Origin: CBDCFL01 sp965216135
GTDB taxonomy: Bacteria; Pseudomonadota; Alphaproteobacteria; Rhodobacterales; Rhodobacteraceae
DNA: 64,000 nucleotides
Reading direction: 5' to 3'
NCBI GenBank assembly: GCA_965216135.1
Contig: CBDCFL010000020.1
Location: forward strand, 1 to 64,000
In this document: positions 8,905 through 17,468 of the stretch, one piece after another
Layout: every line of letters begins with the position of its first letter
How positions within the stretch are numbered: position 1 is the stretch's first letter
Notes under the pieces: model-generated
What the model was told of the DNA's origin: nothing
The model's database searches: none
What the model saw: only the letters and a program-made list of their open reading frames with translations
Program-made: the position numbers and the translations under genes

Positions 8905-9399
8905 CTATTGGCTTGCCGGACAGGGCCAGACCGCGTGGGCAGAATCAAGCAAATGGTGGCGCATTTGGCTGCCCGCTTCGATGCCATATTGTTCGGCCAA
9001 ACCGCCGTTGATTTCCAACACAATCAATATGTTGTCCCCACCGTTAATCGAGCTCAGATCACCCGGAACCGCGTTGTGATGCACGCGGGTCACCAAACCC
9101 GTCTCATCGGCGAAAATCAAGTCCAGCGGGATCAACGTGTTGCTCATCCAAAACGATGCCCGTTGCGGCGTGTCGTAAACAAACAGCATCCCCGCCGTCG
9201 TCGCCATCTCTGTGCGGTGCATCAGCCCCTGCGCACGCTCGTCCGGCTCATCGGCGATCTCAACGCTAAATCGTGCCACCCCCCAATAGCCACGCAAATC
9301 GGCGTGGGCCGCATCACACTCGCCCCCATGCGCGGAACCGGCCAAAGTCAGCGCAAGGATTGCGGCGGTAAGGGTCAGTTCTAGGTTGCGGCGTCCCAT
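8905..9399 (-). CDS. DUF192 family secreted protein
   Basis: 164 residues. Residues 1-26 form a signal peptide (a LTLTAAILALTLAGSAHG core ending in a likely cleavage site), so the mature protein is periplasmic. The DUF192 domain follows (about 40-160), with the family hallmarks RAQGLMHRTEM, MLFVYDT and FWMSNTLIPLDLIF. The biochemical role of the family is not established. Its start overlaps the end of the upstream cold-shock gene by 19 bp, which suggests co-transcription. Confidence 0.9.
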   Translation of the reverse strand: MGRRNLELTLTAAILALTLAGSAHGGECDAAHADLRGYWGVARFSVEIADEPDERAQGLMHRTEMATTAGMLFVYDTPQRASFWMSNTLIPLDLIFADETGLVTRVHHNAVPGDLSSINGGDNILIVLEINGGLAEQYGIEAGSQMRHHLLDSAHAVWPCPASQ

Positions 9400-9896
9400 G
9401 ATCGGATCAAGGATGCCATACGCCCGCGCTTGCCTTCAATCACTTTCAGACAGATCGCCTCGCCCGGCTGAAGATCGGCAAACCCGGATCGGCGCAAGAC
9501 TTCGGCGTGAATGAAAATGTCCTCATTGTCGCCAAAGATATTCGCAAAACCGAACCCCTTGCCCTTGTCAAACCACTTAACCCGCGCCGGTTCCAACGGC
9601 AGGTCGTCGCTGTCGGCATCGACATAGTCAATATCTTCAAGCTGTGAATTTTGCGTCGGCTCGGGTGGTTCTATGCTCAATACTTCCAGCGCCTGCACGC
9701 CTTTATCGGTGCTCTGAACGGCAACTTCGATACCGGCCCCATCGGCGATCGAGCTTTGGCCGAAATTTCGCAAAACATTGGCGTGCAGCAGGATGTCCGG
9801 CCCGCCCTCGTCGGCGACGACGAAGCCAAATCCTTTGCCGGGATCAAACCATTTGACACGCCCGTGCACGGTTTTTGTAACCGCCGCGTCGCTCAT
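9381..9896 (-). CDS. cold-shock protein with two CSD domains
   Basis: 171 residues from the ATG at 9894-9896; the start is chosen because it immediately precedes the first cold-shock domain and relatives begin MSDA-like. Domain 1 (about 8-72) has the RNA-binding RNP1 motif KGFGFVVADEG and an altered RNP2 region DILLHANVL. An acidic linker follows (about 85-105). Domain 2 (about 106-170) has KGFGFANIFGDNEDIFIHAEVL. Such two-domain Csp proteins are common in alphaproteobacteria and bind single-stranded nucleic acid. Translation probably couples to the DUF192 gene by overlap. Confidence 0.9.
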   Translation of the reverse strand: MSDAAVTKTVHGRVKWFDPGKGFGFVVADEGGPDILLHANVLRNFGQSSIADGAGIEVAVQSTDKGVQALEVLSIEPPEPTQNSQLEDIDYVDADSDDLPLEPARVKWFDKGKGFGFANIFGDNEDIFIHAEVLRRSGFADLQPGEAICLKVIEGKRGRMASLIRSWDAAT

Positions 9897-10017
9897 CGGC
9901 TGCAGTCTTGGATCATTTCTCCACTCCCACCTGCTTGTGTGGGCCAAATTGCCGATCGATTTCAAGTGAAAATTTACATCGCAACTACAGGGTTTTGCAA
10001 TCCGCGAAGCGTGAATG

Positions 10018-10623
10018 TCAGGGGCTAAGTCTTTGCACGTCCCAATCGTCCAAGCCTGCTTCGCGGCTCCAGAGAAATCGGTCATGCAGACGATACTCTC
10101 CTGCGGACCAAAATTCTACTTGAAGTGGCGAAATTTTGTATCCGCCCCAGTGTGGCGGTCTGGGCGGATCGTCTTCATATCTTGCTTCACAGTCGCGCAG
10201 TTCGGCGACCAGAACATCGCGGGATGCAAGCGGGCGCGATTGCGCCGATGCCCAAGCCCCGATGCGGCTGCCCAGAGGACGCGAGTGGAAATAGGCGTCC
10301 GAAATTTCGGCATTGGTTTGCTCGACCGTGCCGCGAAGCCGCACCTGACGGGCCAGCGACTTCCAGTGAAAATTTACCGCCGCCTTACCGGACGCCGCCA
10401 GTTGCACGCCTTTGGCGCTTTGGTAATTGCTGTAGAATGTCACACAATCGGCATCAATCTGCTTGACCAGCACGATGCGCAGATCGGGCAGTCCTGACGC
10501 GTCGACCGTGGCCAACGTCATCGCGTTGGCGTCGCTTGGCTCGGATTTCTCCGCATCGGCCATCCACCGGCGCAGAATATCCAGAGGATTATCGCCTAAG
10601 AATATCCCGCCGCGATCGCCCAT
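10018..10623 (-). CDS. pdxH: pyridoxamine 5'-phosphate oxidase
   Basis: 201 residues from the ATG at 10621-10623. It oxidises pyridoxamine or pyridoxine 5'-phosphate to pyridoxal phosphate with bound FMN. Family marks are the N-terminal AMTLATVDASGLPDLRIVLVK, FYSNYQSAKGVQLAAS for FMN binding, VRLRGTVEQ, and the C-terminal dimerisation/active-site segment with FWSAGEYRLHDRF and a WDVQRLSP ending typical of PdxH. It is divergent from fabI with about 105 bp between them, so the two probably share a promoter region. Confidence 0.95.
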   Translation of the reverse strand: MGDRGGIFLGDNPLDILRRWMADAEKSEPSDANAMTLATVDASGLPDLRIVLVKQIDADCVTFYSNYQSAKGVQLAASGKAAVNFHWKSLARQVRLRGTVEQTNAEISDAYFHSRPLGSRIGAWASAQSRPLASRDVLVAELRDCEARYEDDPPRPPHWGGYKISPLQVEFWSAGEYRLHDRFLWSREAGLDDWDVQRLSP

Positions 10624-10729
10624 TTTGCCCTCTCGACTGATCGAACCGATATCTAGCCGCGTTTTTCTTGAAGCACCATGACCTTTGGGATAAGCCGCGG
10701 GGACAAATCGCGGGCGGGAGCATGGACCC

Positions 10730-11536
10730 ATGGGTGAGGCGCTAATGGACGGCAAACGCGGCCTGATCATGGGCTTGGCGAATGAACGCTCCATCGCCTG
10801 GGGCATTGCCCAGGCGCTGGCGGGCGCAGGCGCAAAGCTGGCATTTTCGTATCAGGGCGAGGTGTTGAAAAAACGTGTTGAACCGCTTGCGGCGCAATTG
10901 GGCTCGACATTGGTTTTGGATTGCGATGTCGCCGACGGCAGTTCAATCGATGCGTTGTTTGACCGGCTCAATTCCGAATGGGGTCAGATTGATTTCATCG
11001 TCCATGCCATTGGTTTTTCTGACAAAGCTCAACTGCGCGGCCGTTACGTGGATACCACGCGCGACAATTTCGCGATGTCCATGGATATCTCGGTCTATTC
11101 CTTTACCGCTGTATGCCGGCGCGCCGCCGCGATGATGCCCCAGGGCGGTTCGCTTCTGACGCTCACCTATTATGGCGCCGAAAAGGTCATGCCCCATTAC
11201 AACGTAATGGGAGTGGCCAAAGCCGCGCTTGAAGCCTCGGTCAGATACATCGCCGAAGACCTCGGCAAGGACGCCATCCGCTGTAACGCAATCTCGGCTG
11301 GTCCGATCAAGACGCTCGCGGCCAGCGGCATCGGCGATTTCCGCTATATCATGAAATGGAACGAGTATAATTCGCCGCTCAGGCGCAATGTCACTATCGA
11401 GGATGTCGGTAAATCGGCGCTCTACCTCTTGTCGGATCTCGGCAGCGGAGTGACTGGCGAGGTTCTTCATGTCGACGCCGGTTATCATGCGATTGGCATG
11501 AAGGCCGTCGATTCGCCCGACATCACCAAAATCTGA
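10730..11536 (+). CDS. fabI: enoyl-[acyl-carrier-protein] reductase (NADH)
   Basis: 268 residues; last reduction step of each round of fatty-acid elongation. The nucleotide-binding glycine region GLANERSIAWGIA is typical of FabI, and the catalytic residues are in YYGAEKVMPHYNVMGVAKAALE (Tyr-x6-Tyr...Lys). ISAGPIKTLAASGI follows as in the family. The ATG at 10730 is preceded by GGGAG at spacing 9-10, and the protein begins like other alphaproteobacterial FabI (short lead then GKRGLIMG). This is a classical FabI, so triclosan sensitivity would be expected. Confidence 0.96.
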   Translation: MGEALMDGKRGLIMGLANERSIAWGIAQALAGAGAKLAFSYQGEVLKKRVEPLAAQLGSTLVLDCDVADGSSIDALFDRLNSEWGQIDFIVHAIGFSDKAQLRGRYVDTTRDNFAMSMDISVYSFTAVCRRAAAMMPQGGSLLTLTYYGAEKVMPHYNVMGVAKAALEASVRYIAEDLGKDAIRCNAISAGPIKTLAASGIGDFRYIMKWNEYNSPLRRNVTIEDVGKSALYLLSDLGSGVTGEVLHVDAGYHAIGMKAVDSPDITKI

Positions 11537-11556
11537 CACGGCCACAAGGAACGCCC

Positions 11557-12060
11557 ATGGTAGACCGCCTGCCCCACGAAAAAGGCTTTCACGTCAGCTG
11601 GGATCAGCTGCACCGCGATGCCCGCGCCCTGGCCTGGCGCCTTGACGGGCGCGGCCCCGACGATGGCGGCTGGCGCTGCGTCGTGGCGATCACCCGTGGC
11701 GGCATGGCGCCGGCCATGATCGTCGCGCGAGAACTCGACATCCGCACCGTCGATACCGTCAGCGTCAAGAGCTACGACCACCAGTCGCAGACCGGCGCAG
11801 AAATCCTCAAAGGGCCGGACGCGAAACTGGTTGGCGACGGTACCGGAGTTCTGGTCATCGACGATCTGGTCGATACCGGCAAAACCCTGAGCCTGGTGCG
11901 CGAGCAATTTCCAAACGCCCATTTCGCCACGATCTACGCCAAGCCCATGGGCGAGCCACAGGTCGATACCTATATCACCGGGGTCAGCCAGGATACGTGG
12001 ATATTCTTTCCCTGGGATATGGCGCTGCAATATGTCGAACCTTATCGCGGCACTGATTAG
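11557..12060 (+). CDS. gpt: xanthine phosphoribosyltransferase
   Basis: 167 residues. A type I phosphoribosyltransferase that salvages xanthine (and guanine) to the nucleotide using PRPP. The PRPP-binding motif VLVIDDLVDTGKT lies at about residues 92-104, preceded by AITRGGMAPAMI. The C-terminal FFPWDMALQYV matches Gpt purine-recognition sequence. It follows fabI by 20 bp in the same direction and probably shares its transcript. Confidence 0.93.
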   Translation: MVDRLPHEKGFHVSWDQLHRDARALAWRLDGRGPDDGGWRCVVAITRGGMAPAMIVARELDIRTVDTVSVKSYDHQSQTGAEILKGPDAKLVGDGTGVLVIDDLVDTGKTLSLVREQFPNAHFATIYAKPMGEPQVDTYITGVSQDTWIFFPWDMALQYVEPYRGTD

Positions 12061-12244
12061 GCTCTGGCACACTAACTTAGCGAAACCGTCAGATGACAGG
12101 TATGAGCGGCGGGCTCAACTGATCGACGCAACACACTCGGCAAATTTCTCTGCTGGCGTTTGGTATTGCAAGGTCTTGCGAGGCCTTTCGTTCAACTGAC
12201 GTGCGATCGCGCTGAGCTTTGCTTGAGAATGAACGGATAAATCA

Positions 12245-13406
12245 TACCAACGGCATCAATTTCTGACTCTGTGGGGATTCCCAAATCGGTTTTGATCTGA
12301 TTCAAGGTTGGCAAAGGAGGATCGCCATGCCAGCCAGTGTTCCGCTTCGTCGCGACTTTGATGCCCGCCACCTTCGTAAACTCGCCAGCCGTTGCAAGGA
12401 TGCCCGGCAGAGCCGCCGTCTGTTGTCTCTTGCGGCGGTCTACGATGGCATGCGCCGTGGAGAGGCCGCAAGGATCGGTGGGATGGATCGCCAAACCCTG
12501 CGGGACTGGGTTCACCGGTTCAACGAAGAGGGACCGGATGGCCTCACCAACCGCAAGGGCGCGGGCCGGACGCGCTACCTGAGCGATGTCCAGATGAAAG
12601 AACTTGGCGAGATTGTCGAGACCGGCCCCGATCCGGCGGTGGACGGGGTTGTCCGCTGGCGGCGGATCGACCTGAAGCGGGTGATCGAGGCGCGCTTTGG
12701 CGTCATCTATTCCGAGCGCGGGATATCCAGACTGCTTGGCGAACTGGGCTTTGCCCATATCAGCGCCCGCCCGCAGCATCCCAGGCAGGATAAGCGGATC
12801 ATCGAGGCGTTTAAAAAAAACTTCGCCGACACGCTCCAGGTGCATATAGCTGACCTGCCAGCGGGAACGCCGGTGGAGATCTGGTTCCAGGACGAAGCAC
12901 GCCTTGGCCAGAAGAATGGCCTGACGCGCCTGTGGGCGAGAAAGGGCACGCGCCCCCGCCAGCCGGCCGATCAGCGCTATCACAACGCCTATCTGTTCGG
13001 CGCCATCTGTCCGGCTCACGGCAAGGGGGCGGCGCTCATGCTGCCTTGGGCGGACGCGCAAGCCATGCAGATGCATCTCGACGAGATCAGCCGCCACGTC
13101 GCCCGAAAGGCCCATGCGGTTGTGCTGATGGATCGGGCCGGATGGCACACCACCGGCAAACTCAAAGTCCCGAAGAACCTCACCATCATCCTGCTGCCAT
13201 CGCGCGCTCCGGAACTGAACCCGGTGGAAAATATCTGGCAGTACTTGCGCGCCAATTGGCTCTCCAACCGCGTGTTCGAAGACTACAATGCCATCGTCGA
13301 TGCTGGATGCGAAGCTTGGAAAAAGCTCATCGCACAGCCCGAAACCATCACATCAATCGGAATGCGAAAATGGGCCCATATCGGTCAATGTTAAATGCCG
13401 CTGGTA
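12245..13406 (+). mobile_element. IS630-family element type a, copy A (1162 bp)
   Basis: The ends are TACCAACGGCAT on the left and the inverse of TACCAGCGGCAT on the right, flanked by the 3-bp direct repeat TCA (12242-12244 and 13407-13409). Two further copies of identical length lie at 23047-24208 and 59154-60315. The leader between the left end and the transposase contains GGGATTCCCAAATCGG and TGATTCAAGG, a motif also seen in other IS types here. Confidence 0.95.
12327..13394 (+). CDS. IS630-family transposase (type a, copy A)
   Basis: 355 residues, intact. The N-terminal paired HTH domains (GGMDRQTLRDWVHRFNEEG, then a second HTH around ERGISRLLGELGF) are followed by a mariner-like DDE core: WFQDEARLGQ with the first Asp, VLMDRAGWHTT with the second, and LPSRAPELNPVENIWQYL with the catalytic Glu. 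The run TTTAAAAAAAACTTC (8 A) is read in frame here, while types b and c need a frameshift at the same place. An AAAGGAGG Shine-Dalgarno precedes the ATG. Confidence 0.97.
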   Translation: MPASVPLRRDFDARHLRKLASRCKDARQSRRLLSLAAVYDGMRRGEAARIGGMDRQTLRDWVHRFNEEGPDGLTNRKGAGRTRYLSDVQMKELGEIVETGPDPAVDGVVRWRRIDLKRVIEARFGVIYSERGISRLLGELGFAHISARPQHPRQDKRIIEAFKKNFADTLQVHIADLPAGTPVEIWFQDEARLGQKNGLTRLWARKGTRPRQPADQRYHNAYLFGAICPAHGKGAALMLPWADAQAMQMHLDEISRHVARKAHAVVLMDRAGWHTTGKLKVPKNLTIILLPSRAPELNPVENIWQYLRANWLSNRVFEDYNAIVDAGCEAWKKLIAQPETITSIGMRKWAHIGQC

Positions 13407-14598
13407 TCAGTTCCCCTTGGCAGATATTGCCGGAGAAGCCGGTTGGTGTTTTCGTTCGAACCGCGTTGCCACGGGGAGTGTGGGTCGCAAAAGTAGACGT
13501 CGATATCGGTCGCTATGGTCAGGCGCGGGTGATCTGCCAGCTCTTTGCCGCGATCCCATGTCAGGGACTTGTAGAGTTCGCGTGGCAATCTTTGTGCCGA
13601 TTTGATTAGCCCAGAGATGACGCTTTCGGTGTCCTTGTTGGCGACTTTGACCAGCATCACATACCGCGAATGGCGTTCCACTAGGGTCGCTATATAACTG
13701 TTCTTCGACCCTCCGATCAGATCGCCTTCCCAATGCCCTGGCACCGCTCTGTCTTCCACGGACGCGGGTCTTTGACTGATCGATACGGCGTTTTTGATCT
13801 GCCCCAAACCGTTGCGCTTGAGGCTTGCATGCTTGGAGCGCCGGACAGTGCGTTTGGCGCGCAGATGCTCCAGCAACTCCTTCTTCAGTACGCCGCGCGC
13901 CTGTATATAAAGGCTTCTGTATATCGTTTCGTGCGACACTTGTTTCTGCGCTTTTTTCGGGAACGTACGCTTGAGCCAGCCCGCAATCTGCTCGGGTGAC
14001 CACTTGCGCCGAAGCTTTGCCGATACTGCTTGGGCCAAAGCTGGGTGGCAAGCCAGCTTGCATGTCTTGGGGCGCAATGCGCGATCCCATGCTGCCTGAT
14101 CAGAGGTCGTCGCGCGATAGTTAGCAGATCCGCCATTCCGTCGAACCTCGCGGCTGATGGTTGAGGGCGCGCGTCCTAATTGGTGGGCGATCACGCGAAG
14201 TGATCGTTTGATGCTAAGCCCGCGCGAAATCTCCTCGCGCTCAGAAAGGCTCAGGGCGCGGCTACCACGTCTGCGACCTGGCGGGCGGATGCCGCCTGTC
14301 GGCGAGATAACGGAAAAGACCGAGGATGATTGCCGGTCAAACACCCGCCCAATCGAACTCATCGACTCTCCGCGCTGCCAACGATCCCAAATCTCAGCCC
14401 GCTGCGTGGCCGAATAGTAAATGCGACGACGATACTTCATGCTCAACACTCCATCTCTTCCTAAAGATTAAAGTGTTGCGTCCACCCGTTGAGGCCACCG
14501 CCCAAACCTACAACAACTGAGGCAGCGGGTTGTACGCCTATGGCTAAACGACGAGGTCACAACATTTTTTGTCTGGTGCCGGGTTTTCAGCTATTGCC

Positions 14599-15072
14599 TT
14601 AGTGCGACTTGTCCGGGCCGTATTCGCTCGCCAGCTGTTCCAGACCGCCCTGAAACACCCATTTGAGCAGCTTGACAAGCGCGGGTGCGGACAGGCTTAG
14701 CGGGTTCCACGGGCTGAACTCCAGGTTCACTTTCCAGGCCACTTCTGAGCGATCATCATCAAGTCGGGTCACGCTTACTTCGCCGAGGTGGTCCGTGACC
14801 TGCGGTAGCCCGGTGATCAACGAATACTGGAATCTGTGCGGTGGCTCGAACAGAACGACCTGTTCTTTCAGTTCGGGCCAGCCCGCGACTTTCAGGCCCC
14901 TGATTGCGCCAACGCCGTTGCGATCTTCGGTGCCGGGGGTTTGAACCGCGACCCTTTTCACCCAACGCTTTACCCACTGGGCAGTGCCGTCGTGGTTGCT
15001 GACGCGATCCCACAGCACCTGTTGGGGCGCGTCCACAACTTGATTGACGTCGATTTCGAATTTCCAGCCCAT
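14599..15072 (-). CDS. SRPBCC family (polyketide cyclase/START-like) protein
   Basis: 157 residues from the ATG at 15070-15072, chosen because AAGGAGG lies 6-12 bases upstream and the next in-frame starts lack one. The fold is the START/Bet v1-like SRPBCC: a KFEIDVNQVVDAPQQVLWDR opening strand and helix, then a long sheet and a C-terminal helix (LVKLLKWVFQGGLEQLASEYG). The family binds hydrophobic ligands; no catalytic residue can be assigned. It lies just downstream of the interrupted EthD gene in the same direction, so both belonged to one operon facing a TetR gene. Confidence 0.8.
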   Translation of the reverse strand: MGWKFEIDVNQVVDAPQQVLWDRVSNHDGTAQWVKRWVKRVAVQTPGTEDRNGVGAIRGLKVAGWPELKEQVVLFEPPHRFQYSLITGLPQVTDHLGEVSVTRLDDDRSEVAWKVNLEFSPWNPLSLSAPALVKLLKWVFQGGLEQLASEYGPDKSH

Positions 15073-15443
15073 TGGGTCCTCCTTGGGGGAGACCACTGCC
15101 TCCCTTGGTATCAAACGACACGTTCAAACGGGCGTCATTCGCCCTCGACGATCGCCACCTCGTCACCCAGCCAAAGCGGTGCCCGCTTGAGATCGACGAA
15201 GTTGTGTTCGTCTTCGACCAGCTCTGCACTTGCCTCAAGCCATTCGGGCCGCCCGAGGGACGCCATGAGCGAGACATCACTCTCGAACCACAGCTCTGCG
15301 GTGCCGTCATAGGCTTCCGGACCGCCGAGACCCTCGCGCAGACCTGCATTGATCGGGGTGTCGCTGGTGTGCACCTGAATGTATCGTTTGATCCCCAGGG
15401 TGGCGGCACGCTCAATGACAAGGGGCGCATGGGTATCACGCCA

Positions 15444-16677
15444 AGGGCTTCTCCCTTTGCTTCCGGTCACACCAGATGTTGATCGGCCTTCTACGTTCCA
15501 GGCACGGTTCCTGGACCGTGCCGGGCGATGTGCGGGAGCTTTTGGGCTTGGGGAAGTTGGTTTCGAGTGCTGTCAGGCAGGCTGGAGGGCCGGCACTCGG
15601 CCCTGATTGAGGTGGATCGGAGGGCGGGCGGTGGCTGGCGCCCGGCCTGCCGGGATCAGCCGCGTTGTCCGACGATGTCGCGGTAGTCGGCGGGTCGGAG
15701 GCGCGTGCCGATGCCGAGCAGGGTGTCGAAGGCCGTTGCGGTGTGGCGGCGGCGGTTCCAGCGGAACACGAACTCGTCGAGATAGCGGCGCAGATGGGCG
15801 CGGCGCAGGCCATGGAAGGTTCCGAGCGCCCAGCGCTTCAGGTTCGAGAACACACGATGGATCCACGTCAGCACGAGATGGGCGAGCGTTGCACCGACGA
15901 CCTTGGGCTGGTGGTCGTGGTCGGGCAGGCCGCAATAACCGCTCCAGCCATCGGTGATTACCCGCGCGCCCGGCGCCGAGGTCCCGGCAACGAAGGCATG
16001 AAGGCTGCGCGCGGAGAAATCCCCGATCGGCGCCAGCCGGATGCGACGTGGCTCGCCCTCGGGCGATAGCTCGACCGCGCCGGCAATGCGCATCTTGCCT
16101 TGCGGGCTGCGACCTTGCCCGCCTGCGGTCGGGTCTTTTACGGTGCGGAACGGTAGGGTGGCCTCATCGATCTCGACCAGGTCCTCAAGCAGGCTGCGAT
16201 CCGGATCGACCATGGCACGGCGCAGCTTGTGTAGCAGGAGCCAGGCACTCTTGTAACTGCCGAGCCCGAGCTGGGCCTGGAGTTGCAGGGCCCAGATACC
16301 GTTCGAGTGGCTGGTCACGATGTGAACGGCCATGAACCAGGTCTTGAGGGGCAAGTGGCTGCGGTGCATGATCGTGCCTGCGGTCACCGAAGTCTCCTTC
16401 CCGCAGGCCGCACATTCCCAGCTCGCACCGGCGACGCTTCAGTCCCCAGCCCCTGTCATGGCCGCAGGCGGGGCAGACGAAGCCGTCGGGCCAGCGCTTG
16501 GCTGCGAGATGCCGGGCGCAGGAGGCTTCATCGGGAAAGCGCGCCTCGAAGGCGGCGCGGGACATCGGGCGGTCGTATTTCCAGCGGCTGGGCATGACAG
16601 AACATTAGGCGAACATCCTGCCGATGGCAACCGCAAACCCAACATGTCGTCAAACCGGGGTCAGAGGGATAAGCCTC
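15444..16677 (-). mobile_element. IS1595-family element, copy 2 (1234 bp, 8-bp target duplication)
   Basis: Exact ends are given by the 8-bp duplication TCACGCCA at 15436-15443 and 16678-16685. It is the same element as 3325-4554 in opposite orientation. It has one extra T at about 16436, while the 2-base and 1-base losses of copy 1 are absent, so the inferred intact length is 1233 bp. It destroys the EthD-domain gene. Confidence 0.95.
15656..16595 (-). pseudogene. IS1595-family transposase, single frameshift
   Basis: The start matches copy 1 (MPSRWKYDRPMSRAAFEARF), but GCCGGTGCGAGC replaces GCCGGGCGAGC at about 16436, a 1-base insertion inside the zinc-ribbon region, and the reading frame is lost. 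The remaining 243 codons (16387 to 15656) are intact and contain VEIDEATLPF, VITDGWSGY and RYLDEFVFRWNRR. The lesion differs from those of copy 1, so a functional parent must have existed recently or the lesions are sequencing errors. Confidence 0.9.
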
Positions 16678-16766
16678 TCACGCCAATAGGTCTGAAACTC
16701 CTCGCGTGTGAGGTCCGGTCGGCGGTGAAGTGGGAATACGAGCTTGATCATGGTGTCTCCTTTGGG

Positions 16767-16835
16767 TACGGTTATGCATCGGGTGACGCAAAACGTAAAC
16801 GCGTTGATACGGTAATGCAATAGGTGATGTAAAAC
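16767..16835. promoter_or_regulatory. candidate TetR operator pair between the EthD operon and the TetR gene
   Basis: Two imperfect direct repeats of 28 bp (22 identities) lie at 16767-16794 and 16808-16835, 41 bp apart, in the divergent promoter region. Each contains a dyad: TGCATCGGGTGACGCA in the first and TGCAATAGGTGATGTA in the second. Position and symmetry fit binding sites for the adjacent TetR-type repressor. The spacing is close to four helical turns, so two dimers could bind the same face. Confidence 0.6.
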
Positions 16836-16892
16836 TTGGTTTGGGGACCGCCCAGTACTTCAAAGCACGGTCCAGCGACCAGGAGACAGATT

Positions 16893-17468
16893 ATGGCCAG
16901 ACCACGCATGTTCGACGAGGCCGAAGTCCTGAAAGGGGCCATGACCGCGTTCTGGCACCACGGCTACACAGCAACCACCACTCGCAGCCTGGAAGAAGTC
17001 TCAGGCGTAGGGATAAAGGGCCTGGCCAACACTTTCGGTGATAAGGAGGCGCTGTTTACCAAAGCACTTGCCTGCTACCGGGAAGCGACAGCCGAGCACA
17101 TCGCCGCCGCCTTCAACCCGCCCTCACTCGCCGCCGTCATCACGTATTTCGAGAAGCTCAGCGCCCCCATCGACGCCGATAACCCACTCAACTCAGGATG
17201 TCTCATGGTGAACACGGTCAGCGAGCTAGAAGAACCAACTGACCAGATCGCCCAGGAAATCGAACAGTTCTTTGAGCTCTGGCGGACCACGTTCCGACAA
17301 GCACTCAACAACGACAACATCGCTGATGCCCAAGCCCGGTCCGAATTTTTGCTTGGCAATTTCTGGGGTGCGCTCGGCCTGATCCGCCTGGCTGGCGACA
17401 CGACTGCCGCCAAGCCAATGACCTCGATCATCACACAAACCGCCCGAAGCTGGATCAAGAGCGACTAG
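16893..17468 (+). CDS. TetR/AcrR-family transcriptional regulator
   Basis: 191 residues from the ATG at 16893 with AGGAGA 7 bases upstream. The N-terminal HTH (about 1-55) has the TetR form: FWHHGYTATTTRSLEEVSGV then GLANTFGDKEALF. The C-terminal ligand domain resembles the TetR_C group that contains SGCLMVNTVSE. It is divergent from the SRPBCC/EthD operon and is the obvious candidate repressor of it. The stop codon overlaps the left end of an IS5 element, which inserted at CTA and left the protein complete. Confidence 0.9.
   Translation: MARPRMFDEAEVLKGAMTAFWHHGYTATTTRSLEEVSGVGIKGLANTFGDKEALFTKALACYREATAEHIAAAFNPPSLAAVITYFEKLSAPIDADNPLNSGCLMVNTVSELEEPTDQIAQEIEQFFELWRTTFRQALNNDNIADAQARSEFLLGNFWGALGLIRLAGDTTAAKPMTSIITQTARSWIKSD

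Larger units (their letters stand above)
12115..14440 (-). pseudogene. IS30-family transposase, split by IS630
   Basis: The N-terminal part (14440 to about 13410) holds the HTH region and the DDE core: GHWEGDLIGG with the first Asp, and CDPHSPWQRGSNENTN with the second acidic region and catalytic Glu. The frame is cut inside the GTD-LS segment. The missing last 43 codons are on the other side of the IS630 copy (12244 to 12115; starting DLSVHSQAKLSAIARQLNER, ending in VASIS). Removing the IS630 and one copy of TCA restores the frame exactly, which proves the insertion site and the 3-bp duplication. Confidence 0.93.
12104..14505 (-). mobile_element. IS30-family element, interrupted by IS630
   Basis: The edges are set by imperfect inverted repeats: GAGCGGCGGGCTCAACTG..ACGCAACA on the left and TGTTGCGTCCACCCGTTG-AGGCCACCGCCC on the right, placing the ends at about 12104 and 14505. 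The element is split by an IS630 copy at 12245-13406. The target duplication at the outer edges was not identified. It lies between gpt and the SRPBCC gene and does not appear to break a gene. Confidence 0.75.
15135..16751 (-). pseudogene. EthD-domain protein, interrupted by IS1595
   Basis: The gene begins at the ATG at 16749-16751 (MIKLVFPLHRRPDLTREEFQ), is cut after the Tyr codon of QTYW by an IS1595 copy, and resumes at 15443 with RDTHAPLVIERAATLGIKRY. Removing the element and one copy of TCACGCCA restores a continuous 124-residue protein ending at 15135. The YW-xx-HAPLV signature is typical of EthD-domain proteins (ferredoxin-like fold, often linked to ether, quinone or aromatic degradation). 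With the SRPBCC gene downstream it formed a two-gene operon divergent from a TetR regulator. Confidence 0.9.

Noticed and set aside
3325..16677. Composite transposon bounded by the two inverted IS1595 copies
   Set aside because: Each copy has its own perfect 8-bp target duplication (AAGATTTA and TCACGCCA), so they inserted independently; the segment between is core genome.
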